Shown: positions 1-8,815, numbered from the stretch's first letter. The stretch is DNA of 12,106 nucleotides from an uncultured Micrococcales bacterium (GCA_913062665.1 CAJXVY010000007.1:1-12106); one strand, 5' to 3'. Made by a program: numbers and translations. Notes: a model not told the origin generated them from the sequence alone.

Positions 1-1535
1 ATCTCCTCTTCGGGGATTAGATCTTCAACCGATACATCTGGGTCATAACCGGGGACAATCTCGGTTCTTCTGTCGTCACCGTATTTGTCAACAATCTCCG
101 TCAACTCATCGCGAACGATTCCGCGCTGCAGATTCTCATCGGCAATGATTGCTTGATATTCCTTGATTAGTTTTTCTAGTTCTGCAGCTTCATCAATGAT
201 TTTCTGTCTCTCAAGGGCCGCGAGCTGCCTAAGCTGCATATTCAGAATTGCTCGGGCTTGTAATTCATCAATTTTTAGAAACTTGATCAGTCCATCTCTT
301 GCATCTTCAACGGTTGCTGATTTTCTAATCAGAGCGATTACCTCATCAAGAGCATCAAGTGCTTTGAGGTAACCACGAAGAATGTGGGCCCTCTCCTCGG
401 CTTTTTTCAACCTGAACTGAGTTCTGCGGACAATGACCTCAATTTGGTGGCTCACCCAATTGGTTATGAAACCATCAATGCTTAGAGTTCTTGGAACACC
501 ATCAACTAGGGCCAACATGTTGGCACCGAAGTTATCTTGCAGTTGGGTGTATTTATAGAGATTATTCAAAACCACCCTGGCTACGGCGTCTTTTTTCAAA
601 ACAATTACAAGTCTTTGACCGGTTCGACCACTGGTCTCGTCACGAATATCTGCAATGCCGGTAACCTTGCCCTCTTTGACAAGCTCGGCGATCTTCAAAG
701 CCAGGTTGTCAGGGTTTACCTGATATGGAAGCTCGGTGACAACCAAGCATGTCCTGCCCTGAAGCTCTTCAACATTTACAACACCGCGCATAGTGATTGA
801 ACCGCGACCTGTGCGATAGGCATCTTCGATGCCTTTGCGTCCAAGAATCTGGGCACCTGTTGGGAAGTCAGGGCCTGTGACGATTTTGATTAGTTCTTCA
901 ATCAGTTCTTCACCCTGAATTGTTGGGTTCTCTAGGTGGAACTTTGCTGCTGCCGCGACCTCAGTCAGGTTATGCGGTGGAACGTTTGTTGCCATTCCAA
1001 CCGCAATACCAATGGAGCCATTTATTAGAAGATTTGGTAGACGTGAGGGAAGAATTGTTGGCTCTTGGGTACGGCCATCGTAGTTATCTTGGAAATCGAC
1101 AGTCTCCTCGTCGATATCCCTAACCATCTCCATAGCCAGCGGAGCCATCTTGCACTCGGTATACCTTGGCGCAGCAGCGGGGTCATTTCCTGGAGATCCA
1201 AAGTTTCCCTGTCCAGCAACCAGTGGATAACGCATGTTCCAGTCCTGGACCAACCGAACCAGGGTGTCATAAATAGCACTGTCACCGTGTGGGTGAAACT
1301 GCCCCATCACGTCACCAACAACACGGGAGCACTTGCTGAATTGTTTGTCAGGACGGTAGCCACCGTCATACATCGCATACAAAACTCTTCGGTGAACTGG
1401 CTTTAAACCATCTCTCACATCCGGAAGCGCTCGACCAACAATCACGCTCATTGCGTAGTCGAGGTAGCTTTTTTGCATCTCCGACTGGAGATCAACCTGT
1501 TCTATGTGGTCGTGGCCTTTGATTATGTCTGTCAT
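1..1535 (-). CDS. gyrA: DNA gyrase subunit A (3' part outside window)
   Basis: GyrA is the DNA-cleaving and rejoining subunit of the A2B2 gyrase, which puts negative supercoils into DNA using ATP hydrolysed by GyrB. 511 codons are visible, starting with ATG at 1535 ([15 protein letters not shown]). The frame is open to the window edge, so the C-terminal DNA-wrapping beta-pinwheel is not seen. The visible part ends in LIPEEE, near the junction with that domain. Landmarks are the [10 protein letters not shown] quinolone-pocket segment (residues 81-90) and the catalytic tyrosine Y125 in APRYTE. A coiled-coil region follows near residues 370-480 (for example [12 protein letters not shown]). The start is supported by an AGGAAG Shine-Dalgarno sequence that overlaps the gyrB stop codon, only 9 nt upstream. 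This implies co-transcription and probably coupled translation with gyrB. The pocket carries Ser86-Ala87-Asp90; Ser is the residue type usually linked to quinolone sensitivity. Identification is secure. Confidence 0.97.
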   Translation of the reverse strand, partial: MTDIIKGHDHIEQVDLQSEMQKSYLDYAMSVIVGRALPDVRDGLKPVHRRVLYAMYDGGYRPDKQFSKCSRVVGDVMGQFHPHGDSAIYDTLVRLVQDWNMRYPLVAGQGNFGSPGNDPAAAPRYTECKMAPLAMEMVRDIDEETVDFQDNYDGRTQEPTILPSRLPNLLINGSIGIAVGMATNVPPHNLTEVAAAAKFHLENPTIQGEELIEELIKIVTGPDFPTGAQILGRKGIEDAYRTGRGSITMRGVVNVEELQGRTCLVVTELPYQVNPDNLALKIAELVKEGKVTGIADIRDETSGRTGQRLVIVLKKDAVARVVLNNLYKYTQLQDNFGANMLALVDGVPRTLSIDGFITNWVSHQIEVIVRRTQFRLKKAEERAHILRGYLKALDALDEVIALIRKSATVEDARDGLIKFLKIDELQARAILNMQLRQLAALERQKIIDEAAELEKLIKEYQAIIADENLQRGIVRDELTEIVDKYGDDRRTEIVPGYDPDVSVEDLIPEEE

Positions 1536-1544
1536 GGTGTCTTC

Positions 1545-3503
<1,959 letters not shown>

Positions 3504-3561
3504 TTAGGACCCGTGAAATGCGATGACTCATCGACTTAGATTCGGGGCTGCTAACACTTCT

Positions 3562-3590
3562 ATCCTACCGCAGAGGGACAAAAAGACCTC
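3562..3590 (-). promoter_or_regulatory. candidate gyrB-gyrA promoter
   Basis: The 124-bp dciA-gyrB gap (3480-3603) is the only space in the left arm that could hold a separate gyrase promoter. Reading leftward, TAGGAT (3562-3567) resembles a sigma-A -10 box. The hexamer 17 bp upstream, GAGGTC (3585-3590), is a poor -35. I see no clear terminator hairpin with a T-tract in the gap. This is a weak prediction from hexamer matching only. Confidence 0.28.
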
Positions 3591-3603
3591 GAGGACGGTG
3601 ATT

Positions 3604-4080
3604 TTATCCATATGTGTCTCTGGGGCCTCTTCCAGGCACAGATCGACTCCCCTTTCTCCAGCTTGGGGCCTGCGGGGCGTGAAACTTTATCTCCCTAATC
3701 TCCAAATCCGGATAGTTCTGGTTTACCTCTTCCAAAACCTGCACCGCCATCAATCTCATCTGAGTCGCCCAGGCAGTCGAAATGCAATCCACATGCAGAA
3801 TTGAATTATTTAGGTTTGTGGGTTTACAAGCGTTAGCGACATGTGGGCCGACGATGTCTGGCCAGGAAACAAATAGCTCTGCCTTGCTTAGCTGAGAGGT
3901 CCAATTGAATTGGCCAACTATTTCATCTATTCCCGCTGACAGTCTCACGGGGTCTCGATCTTTATCAAAGGGCTTTGAGTTTGATTTAGGTTTCGAACGC
4001 AGCTTTTTTTGTTCATAACTGGTTTTTCCACTAAAAGTTTTCAGCAGTTGGCTATAAAAGCTACTCGCGTAATCACTCAA
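3604..4080 (-). CDS. dciA: DUF721/DciA-family replication protein
   Basis: This is a DciA-type (DUF721) protein of 158 residues from the chosen start. DciA proteins interact with the replicative helicase DnaB and are thought to take the loader role in bacteria that lack DnaC/DnaI. The conserved C-terminal half runs from about residue 66 (KAELFVSWPDIVGPHVANACKPTNL) through STAWATQMRL (101-110). It ends in the invariant-looking tail APSWRKG...GRGPRDTYG. The first 45 residues are polar, lysine-rich and probably disordered. The start is inferred: TTG at 4080 lies inside the recF stop region (TTGAGTGA, 8-nt overlap) with GAAGGTGG 5 nt upstream. An in-frame ATG at 4113 would add 11 residues but has no Shine-Dalgarno sequence. 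Position next to recF and dnaN fits a replication role. Family is confident; start is moderate. Confidence 0.88.
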   Translation of the reverse strand: MSDYASSFYSQLLKTFSGKTSYEQKKLRSKPKSNSKPFDKDRDPVRLSAGIDEIVGQFNWTSQLSKAELFVSWPDIVGPHVANACKPTNLNNSILHVDCISTAWATQMRLMAVQVLEEVNQNYPDLEIREIKFHAPQAPSWRKGSRSVPGRGPRDTYG

Positions 4081-5179
4081 CTTTGCCACCTTCGACAATA
4101 AATCTATTTGCATTAGATGTTAGGGGAACATCTTCTTCGACTGCGGCAGTTATCAACACCTGTTCATATCCACCCATGAACTCGGTTAGGGCTTCTCTTC
4201 TGCTTGAATCAAGAACACTAAAAACATCATCCAAAATAATCACCGGTTTGCCTGTGTTCGACGAATTAGCGATAAGTTCAGCGCTTGCCAGCTTAAGCGA
4301 CAGAGCGAGTGACCATGCCTCACCCTGCGAAGCATGCTCTTTTGAAGAAAGTCCAGAGAGCTTGATTTGCAGGTCGTCTCGTTGTGGTCCAATCAGGGTC
4401 ATACCTCTATCAATTTCATCTTGACGTAAGCCCTTTATGGCAAGTTCGAGTTTTTCTTTGATTTCCTCTGTGGTGTGGTTTCTATAATCGATGTCGATTG
4501 AACTGATTTGGTAAATCTCGATTTCTGATTCGCTTTTGGATATCGTCGAATATTTTTCATTCACACCCGGTGCAATCGACCGGATCAGCTGTTCTCTGTT
4601 TTCGATTATTCGACTTGCGAGTTCGATTAGTTGGTCATCCCATAATTCAAGGGTTGATGTGTCTATTGACCTTCCCTTGGCAGATTTCAGTAGAGCATTT
4701 CTTTGTTTCAAGACTCGTTCATAATCCGAAAGTGTTTGAAAATAGGCTGGTCTCAGCTGAACCCCAAGATCATTTAGGAAATCTCTCCTGGTTGAGGGAT
4801 CTCTTCTGATTAGGTCAATGTCTTCCGGGGAAAAGATAACTGTGGTAAGGGCACCAAGTATTTCTGAAGATTTTTTCACAAGGTTCCCGTTTATGCTGTG
4901 TCGGTTTACTGAAGACCTATTCAGTTCAACACCGAGTTTTAGTTTCTTTCCCTGATTTTCTAGCTCTATACCAATCAAAGATTGTTCTTTGTCTGCACTG
5001 ATCAGGGACGAAGTCGGAGACCTATGGGAAGAGAGTGTTGAACAGTAACGGATTGCTTCAACAAGGTTTGTTTTGCCTTGACCGTTTTTCCCAATAAACA
5101 AATTTATCCCCGGTTGAAGGGACAATTGAAGTTGCTCGTAGTTTCTGTAATTAGCTAGGGATAAAGAGGTTACCTGCAT
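4073..5179 (-). CDS. recF: DNA replication and repair protein RecF
   Basis: RecF is an SMC-like ABC ATPase that binds DNA at single-strand gaps and, with RecO and RecR, helps load RecA for recombinational repair and replication restart. The 368 residues match the usual family length. The N-terminus MQVTSLSLANYRNYEQL is typical. Walker A GKNGQGKT is at 30-37, followed by NLVEAIRYCSTLSSHRS. The ABC signature appears as ASQGEAWSLALSLKLA near residue 285. Walker B is VIILDDVFSVLDSSRREAL, with the D-loop LDSSRREAL, and QVLITA follows. The ATG overlaps the dnaN stop by one base (TAATG), and only a weak purine tract precedes it, so translation probably depends on coupling to dnaN. The 3' end overlaps dciA. 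The frame is intact and no key residue is missing. Confidence 0.97.
   Translation of the reverse strand: MQVTSLSLANYRNYEQLQLSLQPGINLFIGKNGQGKTNLVEAIRYCSTLSSHRSPTSSLISADKEQSLIGIELENQGKKLKLGVELNRSSVNRHSINGNLVKKSSEILGALTTVIFSPEDIDLIRRDPSTRRDFLNDLGVQLRPAYFQTLSDYERVLKQRNALLKSAKGRSIDTSTLELWDDQLIELASRIIENREQLIRSIAPGVNEKYSTISKSESEIEIYQISSIDIDYRNHTTEEIKEKLELAIKGLRQDEIDRGMTLIGPQRDDLQIKLSGLSSKEHASQGEAWSLALSLKLASAELIANSSNTGKPVIILDDVFSVLDSSRREALTEFMGGYEQVLITAAVEEDVPLTSNANRFIVEGGKVE
4085..4093 (-). promoter_or_regulatory. ribosome binding site deciding the dciA start
   Basis: On the minus strand GAAGGTGG (4093-4086) lies inside the last codons of recF and ends 5 nt before TTG at 4080. No comparable purine tract precedes the ATG at 4113, and the GTG at 4089 would sit within the motif itself. 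This favours TTG 4080 as the dciA start. Confidence 0.5.
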
Positions 5180-6306
5180 TAGTTTTCGTCAAGCAGGTTC
5201 GGTTGAAGAAGGTATTTAAACTCTCCTGACTTATCGCCTCTCTCTGTAAACAGCAGTGGTCCTGGTTTAGCGGGGTTTTGCTGGTTTTTGGTAAACCCAA
5301 AACTTACATGTTCAGTATTAATGCCGCTCAAGCCGTCCAAAACAAACTGTGGTTTCAGCGAAACACCAATTTCATCGCCAACTAGTTCAATTGCAACCTC
5401 TTCTGTTGCTTGCGCGGTTTCGCTTGTGATTGATTTGATGGTGACTGCTTCGGTTCCAAAGTTGTACCTGATGGGGTTGTCACCCTCAACAACCAGAGAA
5501 ACCCTCTTTGTGGCTTCCTCGATTTCGTCGACATTTGCTATTGCTTCGTGATCGATGTTTTCTGGGAACAAACTCAGCACCGCAGGGAAATTACCCTTCA
5601 GAAGCACTGAAGTAACGCTTTTATTGTTAGCTGAAAAAGCCACCATTTGTCGCTCTTCAGTTTTTTCGATGGAAACAGCCAAAGATCCTTGGTTTGAGAA
5701 AGTTCTTGCGATCTCTTGAAGAGTTCGTGCTGGCACTAAAACTGAGTCGGAAATAGATGATTTCCATGGAATTGACTTAACTGCAACACGGTACCTGTCA
5801 GTTGCTACAAGGTTTAGAGAGTCGTTTCTTGCTTCGATCAAAACACCTGTAAGGACCGGAGTAACATCTTCCTTTGATGCAGCATGTGCAACTTGAGTTA
5901 CGGCCTGAGCAAAAAATTGACCCTCCACTTCCCCGGAAGTTGGTGGTAGAGCGGGTAACTCTGGATATTCACTGGTGGGCATAGTCAATAGGTTGAATTT
6001 TGAAGATGCAGAGGACACATTTACTTTGTTTTCGACTAGCTCGAAAAGAACTTGATCTTTAGGTAGTTTGTTTACGATCTCCGAAAGCAATTTGCCGAGA
6101 ACCAATACAGTTCCGTTTTCACTGACATTGGCGCTTATTGATGATTTTGCTGAAACTTCATAGTCAAAAACCGACAGGGTTATTTCGTTTTCCTTTGCCT
6201 CAATCAGGACACCGGAAAGTATTGGTAGTGAAGCTCTCTGGGGTAATAAACGCACAACAAAGTTGACCGCTTCCGCCAAAACATCTTTATCTGCTTCGAA
6301 TTTCAA
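5179..6306 (-). CDS. dnaN: DNA polymerase III beta subunit (sliding clamp)
   Basis: The beta clamp is a ring-shaped dimer that encircles DNA and tethers the replicative polymerase and other partners. The 375 residues fit the three-domain clamp fold (about 125 residues each). The N-terminus KFEADKDVLAEAVNFVVRLLPQRASLPILSGVLIEA is characteristic, as is NLVATDRYRVAVKSIPW in the middle domain. The start codon is TTG at 6306; AGGGGA lies about 5 nt upstream and no ATG or GTG is in frame just above it. The C-terminus reads KYLLQPNLLDEN. In E. coli the clamp ends in MPMRL, which forms part of the partner-peptide pocket, so this tail differs and is slightly longer. It is the first gene left of the origin gap and overlaps recF by 1 nt, so dnaN-recF-dciA are likely co-transcribed. 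Confidence 0.97.
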   Translation of the reverse strand: MKFEADKDVLAEAVNFVVRLLPQRASLPILSGVLIEAKENEITLSVFDYEVSAKSSISANVSENGTVLVLGKLLSEIVNKLPKDQVLFELVENKVNVSSASSKFNLLTMPTSEYPELPALPPTSGEVEGQFFAQAVTQVAHAASKEDVTPVLTGVLIEARNDSLNLVATDRYRVAVKSIPWKSSISDSVLVPARTLQEIARTFSNQGSLAVSIEKTEERQMVAFSANNKSVTSVLLKGNFPAVLSLFPENIDHEAIANVDEIEEATKRVSLVVEGDNPIRYNFGTEAVTIKSITSETAQATEEVAIELVGDEIGVSLKPQFVLDGLSGINTEHVSFGFTKNQQNPAKPGPLLFTERGDKSGEFKYLLQPNLLDEN

Positions 6307-6400
6307 TGGTTCCCCTTGATCTTGGAAGTCTTATCTTGACATATTTCGCACTGACTGAGGTGAAGAATTCAACACATAGCGTTTTACACAAGTCTGTACC

Positions 6401-6440
6401 GATATCAAATAACTTAAATTTAAATAATAAAATTAGTAAC
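6401..6440. other. candidate DNA unwinding element
   Basis: Only 5 of 40 bases are G or C, the most AT-rich block in the origin gaps. It includes the 10-bp palindrome TTAAATTTAA at 6414-6423. It lies 12 bp from the nearest DnaA box (6453-6461), the layout expected for the site where DnaA first melts the duplex. The functional role is inferred. Confidence 0.6.
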
Positions 6441-6452
6441 TCTTGTCGAAAA

Positions 6453-6461
6453 TGTGTATAA
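6453..6461 (-). promoter_or_regulatory. DnaA box (TTATACACA)
   Basis: Minus-strand TTATACACA, one mismatch from TTATCCACA. It is the box closest to the AT-rich block, so it may act in opening. Confidence 0.6.
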
Positions 6462-6482
6462 AAAGCAACACGCTTGGAATTT

Positions 6483-6516
6483 TCTAATAACTACATTTGT
6501 GTAAGTTGTTATTAGA
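6483..6516. repeat. AT-rich inverted repeat in oriC
   Basis: TCTAATAAC (6483-6491) and GTTATTAGA (6508-6516) are perfect 9-bp inverted arms with a 16-nt centre. It is not followed by a T-run on either strand, so it does not look like an intrinsic terminator. It sits between DnaA boxes; its role is unknown. Confidence 0.65.
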
Positions 6517-6518
6517 GC

Positions 6519-6527
6519 TGTGTATAA
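6519..6527 (-). promoter_or_regulatory. DnaA box (TTATACACA)
   Basis: Minus-strand TTATACACA, one mismatch from consensus. Its centre is 12 bp from the perfect box at 6531-6539 in the same orientation. Confidence 0.65.
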
Positions 6528-6530
6528 GTT

Positions 6531-6539
6531 TGTGGATAA
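6531..6539 (-). promoter_or_regulatory. DnaA box (perfect TTATCCACA)
   Basis: Exact consensus on the minus strand. It is the middle of three same-direction boxes at 6519, 6531 and 6550. Confidence 0.88.
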
Positions 6540-6549
6540 ACCGAGTGAT

Positions 6550-6558
6550 TGTGGATAA
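6550..6558 (-). promoter_or_regulatory. DnaA box (perfect TTATCCACA)
   Basis: Exact consensus on the minus strand, centre 19 bp from the previous box. Confidence 0.88.
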
Positions 6559-6618
6559 TTTTCGGTCTTTACACAGTTTGGGGCATTATCTTCAAAATTA
6601 GTGCACAGTATTCAGAAG

Positions 6619-6627
6619 TTATCCACA
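6619..6627 (+). promoter_or_regulatory. DnaA box (perfect TTATCCACA)
   Basis: Exact consensus on the plus strand, 25 bp beyond the dnaA stop codon. It is the only plus-strand box in this gap and points towards dnaA. Confidence 0.88.
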
Positions 6628-6652
6628 GGTTTCTCACAGAAAAACTGAATAA

Positions 6653-8044
6653 CTACCGCGACGATCTTTCAATCTTGTCAATAATTTCAGAAACCTGGTT
6701 ATAGATATATCGACGCTCACGCATAAGCTTGCTAACTTTTTTTGTTGCGTACATAACTGTCGTGTGGTCTCTGTTACCAAAAATGTTTCCGATCTTGGGT
6801 AGAGACAGATCGGTTTTCTCTCTACAAATATGCATAGCTATTTGCCTTGCAAGAGCAACCGCTTGTTGTCTTCCGGAGCCGAAAATATCATCAACACTTA
6901 TCTTGTAATAATCGGCGGTCGCGTTAATAATTGCGATTGGGTCCACATTGGTTCCCACCCCGAGTGGAACGACATCCTTGAGTACTGTTTGCACAAGGTT
7001 TATATCAACTTCTGTTTTGTTCAAATTCGCGTAGGCAGTGACTCGAATTAAAGTACCCTCGAGTTCCCTAATGTTTGATGACACCCTGGCAGCCATGAAC
7101 TCGATCACCTCATCGGGTATTTCCAAGTTCTCGTTTTGCGCTTTTTTTCGAAGAATAGCAACACGGGTTTCAAACTCAGGTGCCTGGATGTCAGTGAGCA
7201 GCCCCCATTCAAATCTGGACAGCATCCGCTCTTCAAAGCCAGTCAGCTGCTTCGGTGGAACATCAGAGGTGATTACAACTTGCTTGTTGTGATCGTGGAG
7301 AGTATTGAATGTGTGAAAGAACGCCTCTTGGGTTTGGTCTTTTCCTTGTAGGAACTGGATATCGTCGATAAGAAGAATGTCCACATCCCTGTAGTGAGCC
7401 TGGAATTCATTGGTTTGATTGTTCTGAATCGCGTTGATAAAGCTGTTGGTAAATTCTTCACTGGATACATATTGGACTTTGACTCTGGGATATAGATGCT
7501 TCGCATAGTGACCAATGGCATGCAATAGATGTGTTTTACCCAAGCCACTCGAACCATAAATAAATAGTGGGTTGTACGCCTGGGCAGGAGCTTCGGCAAC
7601 AGCAAATGCAGCAGCGTGGGCGAATCTGTTGCTTCCTCCGGTGACAAAGTTTTCGAAGCTGTACTTCGGATTAAGTCCGATTACGTCCGAGGTTTCAACA
7701 GGTCCAGTTGCTGGATCAGGTTCCTTAAGTTTGCTCTGCACCCAATTTGGTTCAGATTCTTCTTTTTCTGGAATCTCAATACTGGGATTAATAACAACAG
7801 CAAAAGTCGATGGACCGCCAAATTCCGATATTTCCTGCATCGCGTCTTGGATTGGTTCACTTAGTCTGGTTTCAATCATCGAGCGCGTCAGGTCATTGGG
7901 AACTTCTAGATAAAGCGTCTCTCCAAGGATGCCTTTAGGTTCCGCGAGACTTATGAACCCCACCATCTGAGGGGTTATTCGATAATCTGAGGAAAGGGTC
8001 GTAACAAGCGATTCCCATATGGATTGCACTTGTTCGTCATTCAT
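6653..8044 (-). CDS. dnaA: chromosomal replication initiator protein DnaA
   Basis: DnaA is the AAA+ initiator that binds DnaA boxes, melts the origin and recruits the helicase. From the chosen ATG at 8044 it has 463 residues. Domain I is MNDEQVQSIWESLVTTL..., followed by a short acidic linker (about residues 90-120). The AAA+ domain starts near LNPKYSFENFV (124). Walker A GSSGLGKT is at 164-171, Walker B LLIDD at 224-228, and SRFEWGL supplies the arginine at 277. The DNA-binding domain IV ends with the DnaA signature (LARQIAMHICREK..., GNRDHTTVMYATKKV), with RDHTT at 425-429. The ATG has GGGGAG 4 nt upstream. Earlier in-frame starts (GTG 8086, ATG 8056) lack a Shine-Dalgarno sequence, and the extra codons would translate DnaA boxes, so they are unlikely. 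DnaA boxes upstream suggest autoregulation. Confidence 0.97.
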   Translation of the reverse strand: MNDEQVQSIWESLVTTLSSDYRITPQMVGFISLAEPKGILGETLYLEVPNDLTRSMIETRLSEPIQDAMQEISEFGGPSTFAVVINPSIEIPEKEESEPNWVQSKLKEPDPATGPVETSDVIGLNPKYSFENFVTGGSNRFAHAAAFAVAEAPAQAYNPLFIYGSSGLGKTHLLHAIGHYAKHLYPRVKVQYVSSEEFTNSFINAIQNNQTNEFQAHYRDVDILLIDDIQFLQGKDQTQEAFFHTFNTLHDHNKQVVITSDVPPKQLTGFEERMLSRFEWGLLTDIQAPEFETRVAILRKKAQNENLEIPDEVIEFMAARVSSNIRELEGTLIRVTAYANLNKTEVDINLVQTVLKDVVPLGVGTNVDPIAIINATADYYKISVDDIFGSGRQQAVALARQIAMHICREKTDLSLPKIGNIFGNRDHTTVMYATKKVSKLMRERRYIYNQVSEIIDKIERSSR

Positions 8045-8067
8045 CTGACTCCCCATCGTCTGACTAG

Positions 8068-8076
8068 TTATCCACA
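8068..8076 (+). promoter_or_regulatory. DnaA box (perfect TTATCCACA)
   Basis: Exact consensus, about 24 bp upstream of the dnaA start codon and first in the upstream cluster. Confidence 0.85.
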
Positions 8077-8078
8077 GG

Positions 8079-8087
8079 TTATGCACA
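8079..8087 (+). promoter_or_regulatory. DnaA box (TTATGCACA)
   Basis: One mismatch from consensus. Its centre is 11 bp from the neighbouring perfect box. Confidence 0.55.
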
Positions 8088-8099
8088 ACATTGTGCTAC

Positions 8100-8108
8100 T
8101 GTGAATAA
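8100..8108 (-). promoter_or_regulatory. DnaA box (TTATTCACA)
   Basis: One mismatch from consensus on the minus strand. Its centre is 21 bp from the previous box. Confidence 0.55.
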
Positions 8109-8120
8109 CTTACTGTTTCT

Positions 8121-8129
8121 TGTGGATAA
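8121..8129 (-). promoter_or_regulatory. DnaA box (perfect TTATCCACA)
   Basis: Exact consensus on the minus strand. Its centre is 21 bp from the previous box. Confidence 0.85.
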
Positions 8130-8139
8130 GTTGCTAGGG

Positions 8140-8148
8140 TTATCCCCA
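8140..8148 (+). promoter_or_regulatory. DnaA box (TTATCCCCA)
   Basis: One mismatch from consensus, centre 19 bp from the perfect box at 8121-8129. It closes the cluster. Confidence 0.45.
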
Positions 8149-8179
8149 AGCTTGACATATTCAACAGCATCTAGTGCAG

Positions 8180-8209
8180 ATTAATCAAATTTTTATGCGT
8201 GTCTTTCAA
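8180..8209 (-). promoter_or_regulatory. candidate dnaA promoter
   Basis: On the minus strand TTGAAA (8204-8209) and ATTAAT (8180-8185) are separated by 18 bp. This would start dnaA mRNA near 8173 and leave a leader of about 130 nt carrying all five upstream DnaA boxes, consistent with repression by DnaA. Prediction from hexamers only. Confidence 0.35.
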
Positions 8210-8258
8210 GTACTAATTAAGGGTTTTGTGCTAAGGGCTGTTGTTTAGAACAAAATGA

Positions 8259-8288
8259 TTGACTTATTCCGGCTGGTTAGCGTATCTT
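8259..8288 (+). promoter_or_regulatory. candidate rpmH operon promoter
   Basis: TTGACT (8259-8264) and TATCTT (8283-8288), with an 18-bp spacer, lie about 45 bp before the rpmH start codon. It is the best sigma-A-like match in the dnaA-rpmH gap and is placed to drive the whole right-arm gene run. Confidence 0.5.
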
Positions 8289-8333
8289 TAAGCGGTTGTT
8301 TTGATTACAACAAAGTTTTAGTGAGGAACCAAA

Positions 8334-8471
8334 TTGACAAAGAGAACCTTTCAGCCAAACAACCGCAAGCGCGCGAAGAACCATGGCTTCAGGCTGAGAA
8401 TGCGCACTCGTGCCGGCAGGGCAATTCTCTCTGCTCGCCGCCGCAAAGGCCGTTCAGAGCTCAGCGCTTAA
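8334..8471 (+). CDS. rpmH: 50S ribosomal protein L34
   Basis: L34 is a small basic protein of the large ribosomal subunit. The 45-residue product begins [19 protein letters not shown], and continues through [13 protein letters not shown] to a KGRSELSA end, the full family pattern. The start codon is TTG at 8334 with GAGGAA (8323-8328) 5 nt upstream. It lies in a different frame from a long open frame that runs through from 8255 into rnpA. The rpmH-rnpA pairing beside dnaA is conserved in bacteria. The rnpA start follows the stop codon by 5 nt. Confidence 0.96.
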   Translation: MTKRTFQPNNRKRAKNHGFRLRMRTRAGRAILSARRRKGRSELSA

Positions 8472-8476
8472 CAGAG

Positions 8477-8815
8477 ATGATTCCTCGCGCTCATCGTCTG
8501 CGCGATTCGCAAGAGTTCAGGTCGGTTTCTCGAACTGGGATCAAATATAGAACCCCTAGTTTGGTCGTTAGTGCTCGGCCTTCCCCCAATACCCTAAACA
8601 GGTTTGGATTCGTCGTTCCCAAAAGAGTCGGCAATGCTGTCACAAGAAACCTCGTTAAGAGAAGACTTCGATCTGCATGCTCTGGATTTGTAGACACCCC
8701 GTTTGGTCTTGATTTTGTCCTCAGGGCCGAAAAACCTATTTTGGAGTTGAGTTTCCAGCAACTTCAAAAAGAGGTCGGTGAAGCGTTCGAAACCTTGCGA
8801 AAGAGGTCAAAGTGA
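8477..8815 (+). CDS. rnpA: ribonuclease P protein component
   Basis: This is the protein subunit of RNase P; it assists the catalytic RNA in cutting 5' leaders from pre-tRNAs. The 112 residues start MIPRAHRLRDSQEF, close to the usual actinobacterial start MLPRANRL. The RNR signature is present at RNLVKRRLR (57-65), after FGFVVPKRVGNAVT. The ATG at 8477 is chosen by this homology; the frame stays open upstream to 8255, but that part is out-of-frame sequence over rpmH. The Shine-Dalgarno sequence is weak (CAGAG), so translation may be coupled to rpmH 5 nt upstream. The stop overlaps the yidD start by 3 bases within GTGA. Confidence 0.96.
   Translation: MIPRAHRLRDSQEFRSVSRTGIKYRTPSLVVSARPSPNTLNRFGFVVPKRVGNAVTRNLVKRRLRSACSGFVDTPFGLDFVLRAEKPILELSFQQLQKEVGEAFETLRKRSK

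Larger units (their letters stand above)
6307..6652. other. oriC: oriC-like region in the dnaN-dnaA gap
   Basis: This 346-bp gene-free stretch has origin features. It contains five DnaA boxes (6453, 6519, 6531, 6550 and 6619), three of them perfect TTATCCACA. It also has an AT-rich block at 6401-6440 and an AT-rich inverted repeat at 6483-6516. In characterised actinobacteria oriC lies between dnaA and dnaN, which matches. I see no ORF and no hairpin with a T-tract downstream of dnaA. A dnaN promoter should be near 6307-6400, but I could not pick convincing hexamers. Confidence 0.88.

Noticed and set aside
3507..3530. GTGAAA-containing sequence near 3513 and GTGAAAC near 3678 as further parS sites
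   Set aside because: Only half-site similarity; the palindrome is absent. Just two full parS sites are visible.
6567..6575. CTTTACACA as an additional DnaA box
   Set aside because: Three mismatches from TTATCCACA; likewise TTTTACACA near 6381 has two. Not counted.
7273..7647. 124-codon minus-strand open frame within dnaA
   Set aside because: It overlaps the dnaA AAA+ core in another frame and shows no recognisable domain; the dnaA frame is fully conserved.
8152..8180. Perfect TTGACA on the plus strand as a promoter -35
   Set aside because: No acceptable -10 lies 16-18 bp downstream (sequence there is near TGCAGA); TTGACT at 8259 with TATCTT fits better.
8255..8476. Open frame continuous with rnpA from 8255, giving a 186-residue protein
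   Set aside because: The upstream 74 codons run out of frame through rpmH and the rpmH promoter; RnpA similarity begins at ATG 8477.
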